Shown here piece after piece: positions 9,854-21,698 of a stretch of DNA of 64,000 nt. The first letter of the stretch is position 1, and each line of letters begins with the position of its first letter. The position numbers and the translations under genes were made by a program. Source of the DNA: Sabellastarte sp. h YS-2021 (lineage: Eukaryota > Annelida > Polychaeta > Sabellida > Sabellidae); NCBI GenBank assembly GCA_964017235.1, contig OZ024928.1:84377566-84441565 (forward strand). Direction: 5' to 3'. Under the pieces are notes generated by a model that worked only from the letters and a program-made list of their open reading frames with translations, made no database searches and had not been told where the DNA came from.

Positions 9854-10258
9854 CCGTATTTATTGTAATAAACGCCCCCTCCCTATTAATCGCCCCCCCC
9901 TCCCCTCTTCTCTACCTTTGCAAAGTTCATATTTCGGGGTTTTACATCTCTCTCAACAGCCAACACCTTTGCGATTCCGGGATTCGGAAAAATGTTGCGT
10001 TTTAGTACTTCCCAAGCGAATATCGCTTACGAGAAATAAAGAAAATAAAACGAAACATGGCAGTTTTGGTCACAGACGCATTGAAATCTGCAAAAATACG
10101 AGATAAAACTACATAATTTCTTCAGATTTAAGGTTTGTTTTAAATATTTTAAGCTGTCTTGCCATTATACATGCTAGCAAGCGAGATCAAGGCACCAAGT
10201 GTCCATTATCGCCCATTGCCACTGGACTCGAGATATGATTTTGTTTATCTGTAATAGT

Positions 10259-10289
<31 letters not shown>

Positions 10290-10334
10290 TTTGAAAAATG
10301 CATCGCCCCGGGGCGTTTATTACAATAAATACGG
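9854..10334. mobile_element. 481-bp MITE with perfect 25-bp TIRs and TA duplication
   Basis: The TIR starts CCGTATTTATTGTAATAAAC and ends CGCCCC (9854-9878); its exact complement lies at 10310-10334. TA flanks both ends (9852-9853, 10335-10336), as in Tc1/mariner-type MITEs. The interior holds a long poly-C run (10258-10288). It sits inside the AT-rich minisatellite. A truncated right end of a sibling copy lies at about 54560-54610. Confidence 0.85.
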
Positions 10335-10336
10335 TA

Positions 10337-10617
10337 AGTTCCTAATTTGAATAAACCAGTTAGCTAACTGAAACATACAAGTTACTTACTTGAATATACC
10401 AGTTAGCTAACTGGAAAGGCAGGTTATTAACTGGAATATACGAATTACTAATTTGAATATACCAGTTACCTAATTTAAATACAGGAATTAACTAACCTGA
10501 ATATACCAGTAAGCTAACTTAAATATACAAGTTAGCTAACTGGAATATACCAGTTAGTTACTGGAATATATAAGATAACTAACTAGAATCTATGAATAGG
10601 TAACTGGCATTCACTTA
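10337..10617. repeat. AT-rich minisatellite, block 2
   Basis: Continuation of the array at 9430-9851 with the same TTAGCTAACT / GAATATACCAG phrases, between the MITE and the Helentron-like element. Confidence 0.7.
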
Positions 10618-11806
10618 TTGTATCCACCATATACTGCTTTCGCGGGGGTACGCCGCCGCCACCGCCGCCGCAGTGTGTAGGTGATTTCTCGTTACCCCTC
10701 TGCAGCCGAAAGTATTAGCAGTAGAGGCCTCAAATTTGCACGACAGGTTCAATGGTACAAAAGCTTGCCTCTGACTTTTTTTGCCCCATTTCCAAAAACA
10801 AGATGGCCACCACGGCCGTTTCATTCAAATTTTTAGGGACTTTTGCTGCCCCAGTATATCAAAGGGCATGCAATGTACACTTTCCAAATTTGCAGGATAT
10901 GTTCATCATGGTCAAAGCTTCCTTGGGAATTATTATGGATATCTGGACAAAACAAAACCGGCCGCCATGGGTGTTTCTTTGACCGTTTTTTTTTTACAAA
11001 ATACAAAAAGTGCAAATATCTTGAAAACCATTAGAGATAGAGCGATTTAGAGTGAATTTTTGACCCACAGGGTATTAGAAGAGTATTCTGTTGAAACATG
11101 AAAGTTTTCAATTTCACATGGTCAAGTTTAAGACCCATAGTTAATTACTCACCTACTGAAAATGAGTAAATGCAAATTATCTCTGAAAGTATTGCAGATA
11201 GCCACTTTTTCTCAAATAACTCATTCACCTACTTTTGGGAGAGCTTTCACTTGGTGAAGTTTCAGACCCGTAGCTAATTACTCACCTACTCAAAATAAGT
11301 AAATGCCTATTATCACTAAAAGTATTGCAGATAGCCAGTATTTCTCAAATAACTCATTCACCTACACTTTGGAGAGCTTTCACATGCTAAAGTTTTTTTT
11401 ATGAATTTTTTAAATACTTTTTAATTAAAATTAATGAAATCATGCACTAAATCAATTATAACTTGAAAAGTATTGCATTTAGAGCACTTTGTTAAAATAT
11501 GTTATTCAGCTACTTTTTCCATAGCTACAACATGGTGAGTAACTTGGGTGTCTATCTCAATAGCTAAGTGAGTAATAGCTACTTTTGGACTTTTCACTAA
11601 CTTCCATCATGAGTAAAATCACTTGTAACTTGAAAACTATTGCATTTAGAGAATTTTGTGCAAATATGTTATTCACCTACTTTTGGGTCAGCTATAACAT
11701 AGTAAAATTTCAGACCTCTAGCTCATGGCATAGCTGAGTAATAGCTACTTTTGCCTTTGCCTGTGGATACATTTTGCATCTGGCCACAGATGTGTCCTTG
11801 GTCTAG
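10618..11806 (+). mobile_element. Helentron/HINE-like non-autonomous element (copy 1)
   Basis: The 5' end TTGTATCCACC follows an A. The complementary TGTGGATACA lies near the 3' end (11762-11771), giving asymmetric terminal inverted repeats. Then come a hairpin CATCTG-GCCA-CAGATG (11777-11792), ten bases, and CTAG (11803-11806) before a T. A hairpin plus CTRR terminus and A/T insertion are Helitron hallmarks; asymmetric repeats are described for Helentrons. The interior has a GCC-rich head, an AAGATGGCC module, about two units of a 142-bp repeat (11110-11400) and two units of a 155-bp repeat (11440-11740). No Rep-helicase is encoded. Confidence 0.75.
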
Positions 11807-12215
11807 TTACAAACTTCACTATACCGGTTAACAGACTGGAATATGCTGATATACTATTTAGCTAACTGGAATACCTGAGTTAGTAGCTGGAATATACAAG
11901 TTAGTAACCAAAATGTTTGAGTAAGTAAAAGGAATATACAAGTTAATAACTCTAATATAAAAATTAACTAACTTGAATTTATGAGTTTACTAGCTTGAAT
12001 ATAAGTGTTAGTTAACTTAAATATATGAGTAAGCTAACTTGAATATTCTAGCTAGCTAACTGGAATAAACAAGTTAGCTAACTGGACTGTACCAGGTAGC
12101 TAACTTGTATATTCCAGTTATTAACTCATTCATTCAAGTTAGTTCACTGGTATATTCAAGTAAGTTAACTGGAATATTCCGGTTAGCTAATTGGTATTTT
12201 CCAGTTAGGTTATAC
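11807..12215. repeat. AT-rich minisatellite, block 3
   Basis: Third block of the AGCTAACTGGAATA array interrupted at 10618; it runs up to the start of the 73-bp minisatellite. Confidence 0.7.
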
Positions 12216-15200
12216 CTAAGTGGGGACTGGGAGGAAAATCTCTATCAACTATGTATGCAGTGAGGGATGCTCACTGATACATTTCCCCAGTGGGAATGTT
12301 GGAGGAGAGGAGGATCTTTGCAATGTATGCAGTTGGGGACGGTCATTGACACATGTCCCCAGTTGGGGATGGAGGGAGGAGAGGAGGATCTCAACCATAT
12401 ATGCAGTGGCAGATGCTCAGTGACAAATGTTCCCCGTGGGGGGAGGAGAGGAGGATCTGTGCTATGTACACACTGAAGGATGCTAAGGGACACATGTCCC
12501 TAGTGGGAAGGGTGGAATAGAGGAGGATCTCAGCAATGTACTCAGAGGGGGACATTCACTGACACATGTCCCCAGTGGGGGATGGGGGAGGAGAGGAGGA
12601 GCTCTGCCATGTACGCAGTGGGGGATGCTCAGTGACACATGTCCCTAGTGGGGGATGATGGAGGAGAGGAGGAGCTCTGGCATGTACGCAGTGGGGGACG
12701 CTCAGTGACACATGTCCTCAGTGGGGGATGGGGGAGGAGAAGAGGAGCTCTACCATGTACGCAGTGAGGGATGCTCAGTGACACATGTCCCTAGTGGGGG
12801 ATGATGGAGGAGAGGAGGAGCTCTGGCATGTACCCAGTGGGGGACGCTCAGTGACACATGTCCCCATTGGGGGATGGGAGAGGAGAGGAGGATCTCTGCC
12901 ATGTACGCAGTGGGGGACGCTCAGTGACACATGTCCCCAGTGGGGGATGGGGGAGGAGAGGAGCTCTGCCATGTACGCAGTGGGGGATGCTCAGTGACAC
13001 ATGTCCCTAGTGGGGGATGATGGAGGAGAGGAGGAGCTCTGGCATGTACGCAGTGGGGGACGCTCAGTGACACATGTCCCTAGTGGGGGATGATGGAGGA
13101 GAGGAGGAGCTCTGGCATGTACGCAGTGGGGGACGCTCAGTGACACATGTCCCTAGTGGGGGATGATGGAGGAGAGGAGGAGCTCTGGCATGTACGCAGT
13201 GGGGGACGCTCAGTGACACATGTCCCCAGTGGGGGATGGGAGAGGAGAGGAGGATCTGTGCCATGTACGCAGTGGGGGACGCTCAGTGACACATGTCCCC
13301 AGTTGGGGATGGGAGAGGAGAGGAGGATCTCTAGCATGTACTCAGTGGGGGACGCTCAGTGACACATGTCCCCAGTGGGGGATGGGGGAGGAGAAGAGGA
13401 GCTCTGCCATGTACGCAGTGGGGGATACTCAGTGACACATGTCCCTAGTGGGGGATGGTGGAGGAGAGGAGGATCTGTGTCATGTACGCAGTGGGGGACA
13501 CTGACTCACATATGTTCCAGTGGGGGATGATGGAGGAGAGGAGGAGCTCTGGCATGTACCCAGTGGGGGACGCTCAGTGACACATGTCCCCAGTGGGGGA
13601 TGGGAGAGGAGAGGAGGATCTCTGCCATGTACGCAGTGGGGGACGCTCAGTGACACATGTCCCCAGTGGGGGATGGGAGAGGAGGATCTCTGGCATGTAC
13701 TCAGTGGGGGACGCTCAGTCACACATGTCCCCAGTGGGGGATGGGGGAGGAGAGGAGGCTCTGCCATGTACGCAGTGGGGGATGCTCAGTGACACATGTC
13801 CCTAGTGGGGGATGATGGAGGAGAGGAGGAGCTCTGGCATGTACGCAGTGGGGGACGCTCAGTGACACATGTCCCCAGTGGGGGATGGGAGAGCAGAGGA
13901 GGATCTGTGCCATGTATGCAGTGGGGGACACTCACTCACATATGTTCCCAGTGGGGGATGATGTAGGAGAGGAGGATCTGTGTCATGTACGCAGTGGGGG
14001 ACACTCACTCACATATGTTCCCAGTGGGGGATGATGGAGGAGAGGAGGAGCTCTGGCATGTACGCAGTGGGGGACGCTCAGTGACACATGTCCCCAGTGG
14101 GGGATGGGGGAGCAGAGGAGGATCTGTGCCATGTACGCAGTGGGAGACGCTCAGTGAAACATGTCCCCAGTGGGGGATGGGAGAGCAGAGGAGGATCTGT
14201 GCCATGTACGCAGTGGGAGACGCTCAGTGACACATGTCCCTAGTGGGGGATGGTGGAGGAGAGGAGGATCTGTGTCATGTATGCAGTGGGGGACACTCAC
14301 TCACATATGTTCCCAGTGGGGGATGGGGGAGGAGAAGAGGAGCTCTGCCATATACGCAGTGGGGGATGCTCAGTGACACATGTCCCCAGTGGGGGATGAT
14401 GGAGGAGAGGAGGATCTCTGGCATGTACGCAGTGGGGGACGCTCAGTGACACATGTCTCTAGTGGGGGATGGTGGAGGAGAGGAGGATCTGTGTCATGTA
14501 CGCAGTGGGGGACACTCACTCACATATGTTCCCAGTGGGTGATGATGGAGGAGAGGAGGATCTGTGTCATGTACGCAGTGGGGGACACTCACTCACACAT
14601 GTCCCCAGTGGGGGATGGGGGAGGAGAAGAGGAGCTCTGCCATGTACGCAGTGGGGGATACTCAGTGACACATGTCCCTAGTGGGGGATGGTGGAGGAGA
14701 GGAGGATCTGTGTCATGTACGCAGTGGGGGACACTGACTCACATATGTTCCAGTGGGGGATGATGGAGGAGAGGAGGAGCTCTGGCATGTACGCAGTGGG
14801 GGATGCTCAGTGACACATGTCCCCAGTGGGGGATGGGGGAGGAGAGGAGGATCTCTGCCATGTACGCAGTGGGGGACGCTCAGTGACACATGTCCCCAGT
14901 GGGGGATGGGGGAGGAGAAGAGGAGCTCTGCCATGTACGCAGTGGGGGATACTCAGTGACACATGTCCCTAGTGGGGGATGGTGGAGGAGAGGAGGATCT
15001 GTGTCATGTACGCAGTGGGGGACGCTCAGTGACACATGTCCCCAGTGGGGGATGGGGGAGGAGAGGAGGAGCTCTGGCATGTACGCAGTGGGGGACGCTC
15101 AGTGACACATGTCCTCAGTGGGGGATGGGAGAGGAGAGGAGGATCTCTGCCATGTACGCAGTGGGGGACGCTCAGTGACACATGTCCCCAGTGGGGGATG

Positions 15201-17037
15201 GGGGAGGAGAGGAGGAGCTCTGCCATGTACGCAGTGGGGGACGCTCAGTGACACATGTCCCCAGTGGGGGATGGGAGAGGAGAGGAGGATCTCTGCCATG
15301 TACGCAGTGGGGGACGCTCAGTGACACATGTCCCCAGTGGGGGATGGGAGAGGAGAGGAGGATCTCTGCCATGTACGCAGTGGGGGACGCTCAGTGACAC
15401 ATGTCCCCAGTGGGGGATGGGAGAGGAGAGGAGGAGCTCTGGCATGTACTCAGTGGGGGACGCTCAGTGACACATGTCCCCAGTGGGGGATGGGGGAGGA
15501 GAGGAGGAGCTCTGCCATGTACGCAGTGGGGGACGCTCAGTCACACATGTCCCTAGTGGGGAATGATGGAGGAGAGGAGGAGCTCTGGCATGTACGCAGT
15601 GGGGGACGCTCAGTGACACATGTCCCCAGTGGGGGATGGGAGAGGAGAGGAGGATCTGTGCCATGTACGCAGTGGGGGACGCTCAGTGACACATGTCCCC
15701 AGTGGGGGATGGGAGAGCAGAGGAGGATCTGTGCCATGTATGCAGTGGGGGACACTCACTCACATATGTTCCCAGTGGGGGATGATGTAGGAGAGGAGGA
15801 TCTGTGTCATGTACGCAGTGGGGGACACTCACTCACATATGTTCCCAGTGGGGGATGATGGAGGAGAGGAGGAGCTCTGGCATGTACGCAGTGGGGGACG
15901 CTCAGTGACACATGTCCCCAGTGGGGGATGGGGGAGCAGAGGAGGATCTGTGCCATGTACGCAGTGGGAGACGCTCAGTGACACATGTCCCCAGTGGGGG
16001 ATGGGAGAGCAGAGGAGGATCTGTGCCATGTACGCAGTGGGAGACGCTCAGTGACACATGTCCCTAGTGGGGGATGGTGGAGGAGAGGAGGATCTGTGTC
16101 ATGTACGCAGTGGGGGACACTCACTCACATATGTTCCCAGTGGGGGATGGGGGAGGAGAAGAGGAGCTCTGCCATATACGCAGTGGGGGATGCTCAGTGA
16201 CACATGTCCCCAGTGGGGGATGATGGAGGAGAGGAGGATCTCTGGCATGTACGCAGTGGGGGACGCTCAGTGACACATGTCCCTAGTGGGGGATGGTGGA
16301 GGAGAGGAGGATCTGTGTCATGTACGCAGTGGGGGACACTCACTCACATATGTTCCCAGTGGGGGATGATGGAGGAGAGGAGGAGCTCTGGCATGTACAC
16401 AGTGGGGGACGCTCAGTGACACATGTCCCCAGTGGGGGATGGGGGAGCAGAGGAGGATCTGTGCCATGTACGCAGTGGGAGACGCTCAGTGACACATGTC
16501 CCCAGTGGGGGATGGGAGAGCAGAGGAGGATCTGTGCCATGTACGCAGTGGGAGACGCTCAGTGACACATGTCCCTAGTGGGGGATGGTGGAGGAGAGGA
16601 GGATCTGTGTCATGTACCTAGTGGGGGACACTCACTCACATATGTTCCCAGTGGGGGATGGGGGAGGAGAAGAGGAGCTCTGCCATATACGCAGTGGGGG
16701 ATGCTCAGTGACACATGTCCCCAGTGGGGGATGATGGAGGAGAGGAGGATCTCTGGCATGTACGCAGTGGGGGACGCTCAGTGACACATGTCCCTAGTGG
16801 GGGATGGTGGAGGAGAGGAGGATCTGTGTCATGTACGCAGTGGGGGACACTCACTCACATATGTTCCCAGTGGGTGATGATGGAGGAGAGGAGGATCTGT
16901 GTCATGTACGCAGTGGGGGACACTCACTCACATATGTTCCCAGTGGGGGATGATGGAGGAGAGGAGGAGCTCTGGCATGTACGCAGTGGGGGACGCTCAG
17001 TGACATATGTCCCCAGTGGGGGATGGGGGAGGAGAGG
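12216..17037. repeat. 73-bp minisatellite, about 66 copies with higher-order duplications
   Basis: The unit contains GACACATGTCCCCAGTGGGG, GGAGGAGAGGAGGA, a TCTSYCATGTACGCAGTGGG block and GGGACGCTCAGT. The left end (12216-12560) is most diverged. The array contains a duplicated block displaced by 1824 bp (about 14005-14450 versus 15829-16273) and a further 511-bp (7-unit) step (16058 to 16569). Since 73 is not a multiple of 3, frames rotate, giving many 66-71-codon ORFs on both strands that I do not regard as genes. Confidence 0.93.
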
Positions 17038-17544
17038 GGGACCAAATCTGTTACTATCTTTTCTGAATGATATGTTTGTGTTCTATAATGTTATACTCGT
17101 ATTGTGTGACAAATAAAAGCTAACATTTCATTGATCTATTTTTTCTCTTCAAATAATGATTTCTCTTTGAGGCATCTCCCATTACGGACATAATGTGGTG
17201 GGGGATGTTCCCCACTACGTACAAACCATCCACCATCGCGCGCACTCACTTCAGCGATGAGGATGCCTCTCCAATTTTTTGGCTGCCTCTAATCAGGTCA
17301 TTTCCAAATGCAACCTATTATGGAACTCTTATGAACAGCATCTAAGCCACAACCAAACGGGTTAAAACTCAAATTCAAAAAGGTGCCAATCCTGAAAAGG
17401 CAGCCAGAAATGGTTATAAAAGGACTTGTGGCTATTTGGATATCCTAGATAAGATGATCCATATTCAACAGAGTGCCTTAGCCTGAAATAAAGTAAAACT
17501 TTATCCCAGATCAAGCTCTGGCCTCTTGTGTCCAGTCACTCCAG
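17038..17544. other. Spacer and decayed 5' part of DIRS copy A2
   Basis: An AATAAA at 17112-17117 follows the minisatellite but no gene leads into it. From about 17270 the sequence is weakly suggestive of a decayed DIRS Gag/RT leader (many stops), continuous with the RT relic that becomes recognisable at 17545. Confidence 0.4.
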
Positions 17545-18900
17545 ACTAAGACCACAATTGAAATTGTGGAAAAGAAAGGTCTCTTGGGTTTTACAGACAC
17601 CTGTTTCTGGTCCCAAACCTCATCAAGATGGAGGCCAGCCATAGACCTAAGCAGTCTCAACACCTTGCTAATAGTGGGAAAGCTCAAATGGAACCATAAG
17701 AGTGCATCAGGGCTTCTCTGGTTCCAGGGGAATGGGTATCCTTGATTAATTTCTCAGATCCCTATCTTTACATCCCCTTCCACCCAGCTTCAAGGAAGTA
17801 TCTTTGGTTCACCCACAGGTTCACCTCTCTTTCCTTCAGGCCAACTATGGCCCCACAGGTCTTCACAATGATTGTGAAAGGAGTGAATCTTCTGGCTCTC
17901 TCTCCAGGGGAGTCAGATTTCACCAGTACCAAGACGATTGGCTTATCAAGGCCAAATCTCAAGAAGAGGCACAACTGAACACACAGATCATGGCAAAACT
18001 AACCAGCCCTTGGGGTGGATAGTCAGTCAAGAGAAATCTGAACTAACACCCACTCAAAACTTCAGGATTTGATCCTTAAAAATAAACTCAAAGACTGCTT
18101 TGACTTCAAGATATTTGACGTCACTACTTAGATTCATCGGAGAAGATGTTCCCAGAGGGTTGCCTTCATATAAGACTATTCAGTGACATCTCAAAAACTG
18201 GAGATATCCTCAGTCGCTGGGGCCAGATACCATTTCAGTGCATCTCGAGTTAATGTGATGAAAGTCTCAGACCTAAATTTATTCAAAAGACCACATTATC
18301 CAAATTTTTACCGATGCCTCAAATGTAGGTTGGGGTGCTCTCTTAGAGCAAGTTTCAGTAAAAGTTCTGCTCAGACCTGGAAAAAAGTCTGCACATAAAT
18401 GTTCTAAAAGTGAAGGCAGTCAAGGACCAGTGTCAAAATCAAACCGTGGTGGTGGTAGTTACAGACAACTCAACAGTGGTAGCCTACATACACAAACGGG
18501 AAGGAACCCACTCAGCGGAGATGTGTACTCTCCTGTGGAGAATCATGACCTGATGCCATCATTACAAAATAACCCTATGAGGCAGGCACTCCAGGGTGCC
18601 TGAATGTGATGGCTGAGTCACTGTCCAGATCAAATCAGATCCAATCAACTGAATGGTCACTGCATCCACAGATGTTCAAACAGACCTGTTAAAAGTGGTT
18701 CACCCCTCATGTAGACCTATTTGCCATTCGTCTGAACCACAAACTCCCACTGTACGCATTTCCAGTCCCAGACCAATATGCTTGGGAGATAGATGCTCTG
18801 AACATAAATTGGTCAGGTCTCATTGCCTATGCTTACTTTCCTACAGCTCTCCTTCACAGGGTGATCCAGAAAAAGTGCAATTGCCTCATCATTCCAATAG
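17545..18900 (+). pseudogene. DIRS copy A2: RT-RNase H relic
   Basis: Translation across shifting frames gives LGFYRHLFLVPKPH, then a palm block with DPYLYIPFHPASRKYLWF, then a QYQDDW active-site box at 17924-17941. In that box YQDD replaces the YLDD of the other copies. An EGCLHIRLF connection follows at about 18160-18180, and RNase H motifs FTDASNVGWGALLE (about 18305) and VVTDNSTVVAYIHK (about 18450), then a DLFAIRLNHKLPLYAFPVPDQ tail (about 18715-18780). Numerous stops and shifts; not functional. Sequence is closest to family A (window start). Confidence 0.8.
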
Positions 18901-19340
18901 CTCTAGGCTGACCAGGGATGTCCAGGTTTGGGACCTAGTGCAGCTCTCAATAGAGATCCAACTTCGATTACCAGTGTCAACAACACTTCTCAAACAGTCC
19001 CACAACCAAGTGTTCCACAATAATCCACACTATCTGAACCTCCAGCCCTGGTATCTAGAAGTGGACAATGCCAAGAACACGGCTTCTCTGTGGAAGTAAC
19101 ACAATGAATTGGTGCCCCTCAAAGGTCACCAACAAGGACCATCTACAATTAAGTCACCGTGGGTCCTATTTCAAAAGTGGTGGAGAGAAAATTCAGTGGA
19201 TTTATATACCCCCCCCCCTCCCCCCTGTCAAACAAGTCTCGGACTTTTTTTCATGTACCTGTACCAAGACTTAAACATGCACCCATCATTAGGTATATGT
19301 TTACCTCCTCAGGATATCTGGTAAAATCTAATTTGCCTTT
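18900..19340 (+). pseudogene. DIRS copy A2: RT tail and truncated tyrosine recombinase N-terminus
   Basis: Parallels nt 1-365 of the window almost word for word (CTGACCAGGGATG, TTTGGGACCTAGTGCAGCTC, CAAGAACACGGCTTCTCTGTGG), with the RT tail and recombinase start overlapping in different frames. Similarity stops after the stretch equivalent to YLYQDLN (about 19280). The catalytic part (Arg, HxxR, Tyr) has been deleted. Confidence 0.8.
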
Positions 19341-19645
19341 CTTTTAAAAGTGTATAATGTATTATTCATCTCTCGAGGTGACCCTCATAATCTCACATAT
19401 TAATTAAAAATTTTCAAATTTTTATCATCAGTGGCAAATTTGAATTTCATGAGATTCTTCAAGCCTTGGGCTTGTATTCATAGATAGTGGTGCCCTTGGG
19501 GCTACAAAAAAGTTCTTTGTCAGTGTCTAGATCATCACACTGTAGACGTTGGTCCAGATGCTTGCAGCCATCCAAGATAGTATTTAGTTCCACATGGTAA
19601 GCTTGTATCTTATAAACAATTAGGTACAATTACGTAATTGAGCAT
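19341..19645 (+). mobile_element. DIRS copy A2: 3' non-coding tail with ITR remnant
   Basis: Resembles 1370-1560 of the window (CTCATATT, AAAAATTTT blocks) and ends with TAGTTCCACATGGTAAGCTT at about 19588-19607, the family A terminus. It marks the junction with the following family B copy. Confidence 0.6.
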
Positions 19646-19654
19646 CCTGAAAGG

Positions 19655-21698
19655 GTGCTTATTTGTTTTCACTTTAGTTTCCTCGCCACCGCTGGGCAGG
19701 TTACATATGAGACCATAGGCATTTGTCCCAAGGTTATATCAGTCCTCAGGGAAGGCTACATCCTACCCTTCCGGTCCAGACCTTACCTGACCAGGAAACC
19801 CACAATAACAAGCTGTTATGTAGATCCTCACAGGAACAGCTACCTGTTGGAGGCATTGCATCAGCTGTTAAACAAAAATGCTGTAGAGTTGGTTCAAAAT
19901 CCACAGTCCCTGGGGTTTTACAACCGGTTATTCTTTGTATCAAAGCCCAACAACCGGTGGCGTCCCATCTTAGATCTGAGCAAACTGAACAAATTTTTGA
20001 AAACACAGTCTTTCAAACTGGAGACACCAGAGACAATACGAACCTCCTTCCAGGCAGGGGAGTGGGTGACCTCCATCGACTTCAAAGACGCATACTTCCA
20101 TATACCAATAAACAGCCAGTCCAGGAAGTATATGCGTTTTCAGATTCAGGACAAAATCTACCAATTCAAAGCACTACCCTTTGGCCTGTCCACAGCCCCC
20201 ATGGAGTTCACTATGATAGCCAAAGAGGTAAAATGGCTAGCAATGAGACAGGATATAAGGATCGACCAGTACCTAGACGACTGGTTGGTCAGAGCTACGT
20301 CCCACCGGGCTTGTCTTCAACAAACACAAACCCTAGTAGCCCTCTGTCGAGATTGGGCTGGCTAGTGAACGAGGAAAAATCAGAACTGGAGCCCAAGCAA
20401 GTTTTCAATTTCGTAGGTTACCAGTTCGACTTGAGAGAGGGCAGAGTCAGACCCACCACAGAACGTTGGGAGACCCTACAGTTGAAGATATGAGAGATTT
20501 TAGCCAGCCCAGTTTGTCCAGTCCGGAAATTCATGTCCTTGATTGGATTACTGACTGCCACAGAAAAGCAGGTACACTTGGGCAGGTTACATATGAGACC
20601 ATAGAGCGGCATCTCAAGAACAACTGGAGATTGCCGGAAACGCTGGAGAAGACCATCCCCATTCCAAGATCACTCCACCATCTAGAGTGGTGGCTGGAGG
20701 AAAACAATGTTATCACAGGTCAACCCTTACACCCTCTAGCACATGCACTGCAGATCTTTACAGACGCATCAAAAGAAGGGTGGGACGCTCACTTAAACGA
20801 GCTTATGGCAAGGGGAAACTGGTCACTCGCAGAAAGCAAGCTGCACATAAACTATCTAGAGTTAAAGGCAGTTCTTCTGGCATTAAAAGAATTCCAAGCT
20901 CTCTGTACAAACAAGGTAGTTCTCATTGCTACCGACAACACCACTGTGGTAGCCTATATAAACAAGGAAGGGGGAATGAGATCGGGCCTCCTGTGTGCCC
21001 TACTTTGGAGAATGATGACCTGGTGTACCAGAAATCAAGTAACTCTGAAAGCCCGGCACATCCCAGGCCGGCTAAACGTGATAGCAGACAAACTATCCAG
21101 ACTGGGCCAAACCATTCAAACAGAATGGTCCCTCAATCCAGAGATCTTCCAAGAACTATGCAACCGGTGGCACAGACCTCAAGTGGACCTGTTTGCCACC
21201 AGGTTCAACAACAAGCTTCCACAGTTTGTCTCCCCTGTCCCAGACCCCCAGGCTTGGGCAGTGGATGCTCTCAGCCTGTCATGGGAGGGACTGGACCCTT
21301 ACGCCTTCCCACCAGCAGCCATCTTGGGCAAAGTGGTGGAGAAGTTGCAGGACTACCCTTGCAACAGGATCATTCTGATTGCTCCAGGGTGGCCCAACAT
21401 GCCCTGGTTGTGGGATCTAGTGGCAATGTCCAGCCAGATTCCACTGTGCCTGCCCAGCATACCAAGTTTATTGTCTCAGCCATTCAACCAGGTTCTACAC
21501 AAGAACTTGTCAAATCTGAACCTACATACCTGGCTCCTAGAGCCTGAGCAATCAAGGAGCAGGGCTTCTCTGAGGCAGTGGCAGCATGAATTGAGGCTCC
21601 TCAGAGAGGATGAACCAGATCTGTCTATGAGGCAAAGTGGACCATTTTTACAAAGTGGTGCCTCAGTAATCAGGTGGACATCAGGGCACCACCTCTAA
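19655..21698 (+). pseudogene. DIRS copy B1: RT-RNase H, two frameshifts and one stop
   Basis: Frame 2 (to about 20360) holds the RT fingers-palm: SIDFKDAYFHIPI with the first catalytic Asp, ALPFGLSTAP, and YLDD at 20270-20281. Frame 1 (about 20362-20600) continues with GYQFDLREGR, has TGA at 20491-20493, and runs to the LHMRP connection. A 1-base loss near 20600 moves it to frame 3, which carries RNase H: Asp in IFTDASKEGW, Glu in NYLELKA, Asp in IATDNTTVVAY and Asp in NVIADKLSR. The tail ends at 21698, overlapping the recombinase. No ATG is usable at the start and the Gag ORF is absent, so the copy is 5'-truncated. Apart from these three lesions the protein is nearly complete. Confidence 0.88.

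Noticed and set aside
12216-17037. CRISPR-like regular repeats
   Set aside because: Units are contiguous with no unique spacers, and the genome is animal.
12220-17116. Dozens of 65-176-codon ORFs in the 73-bp minisatellite
   Set aside because: They repeat with the unit in rotating frames on both strands; no start, codon or domain evidence supports proteins.
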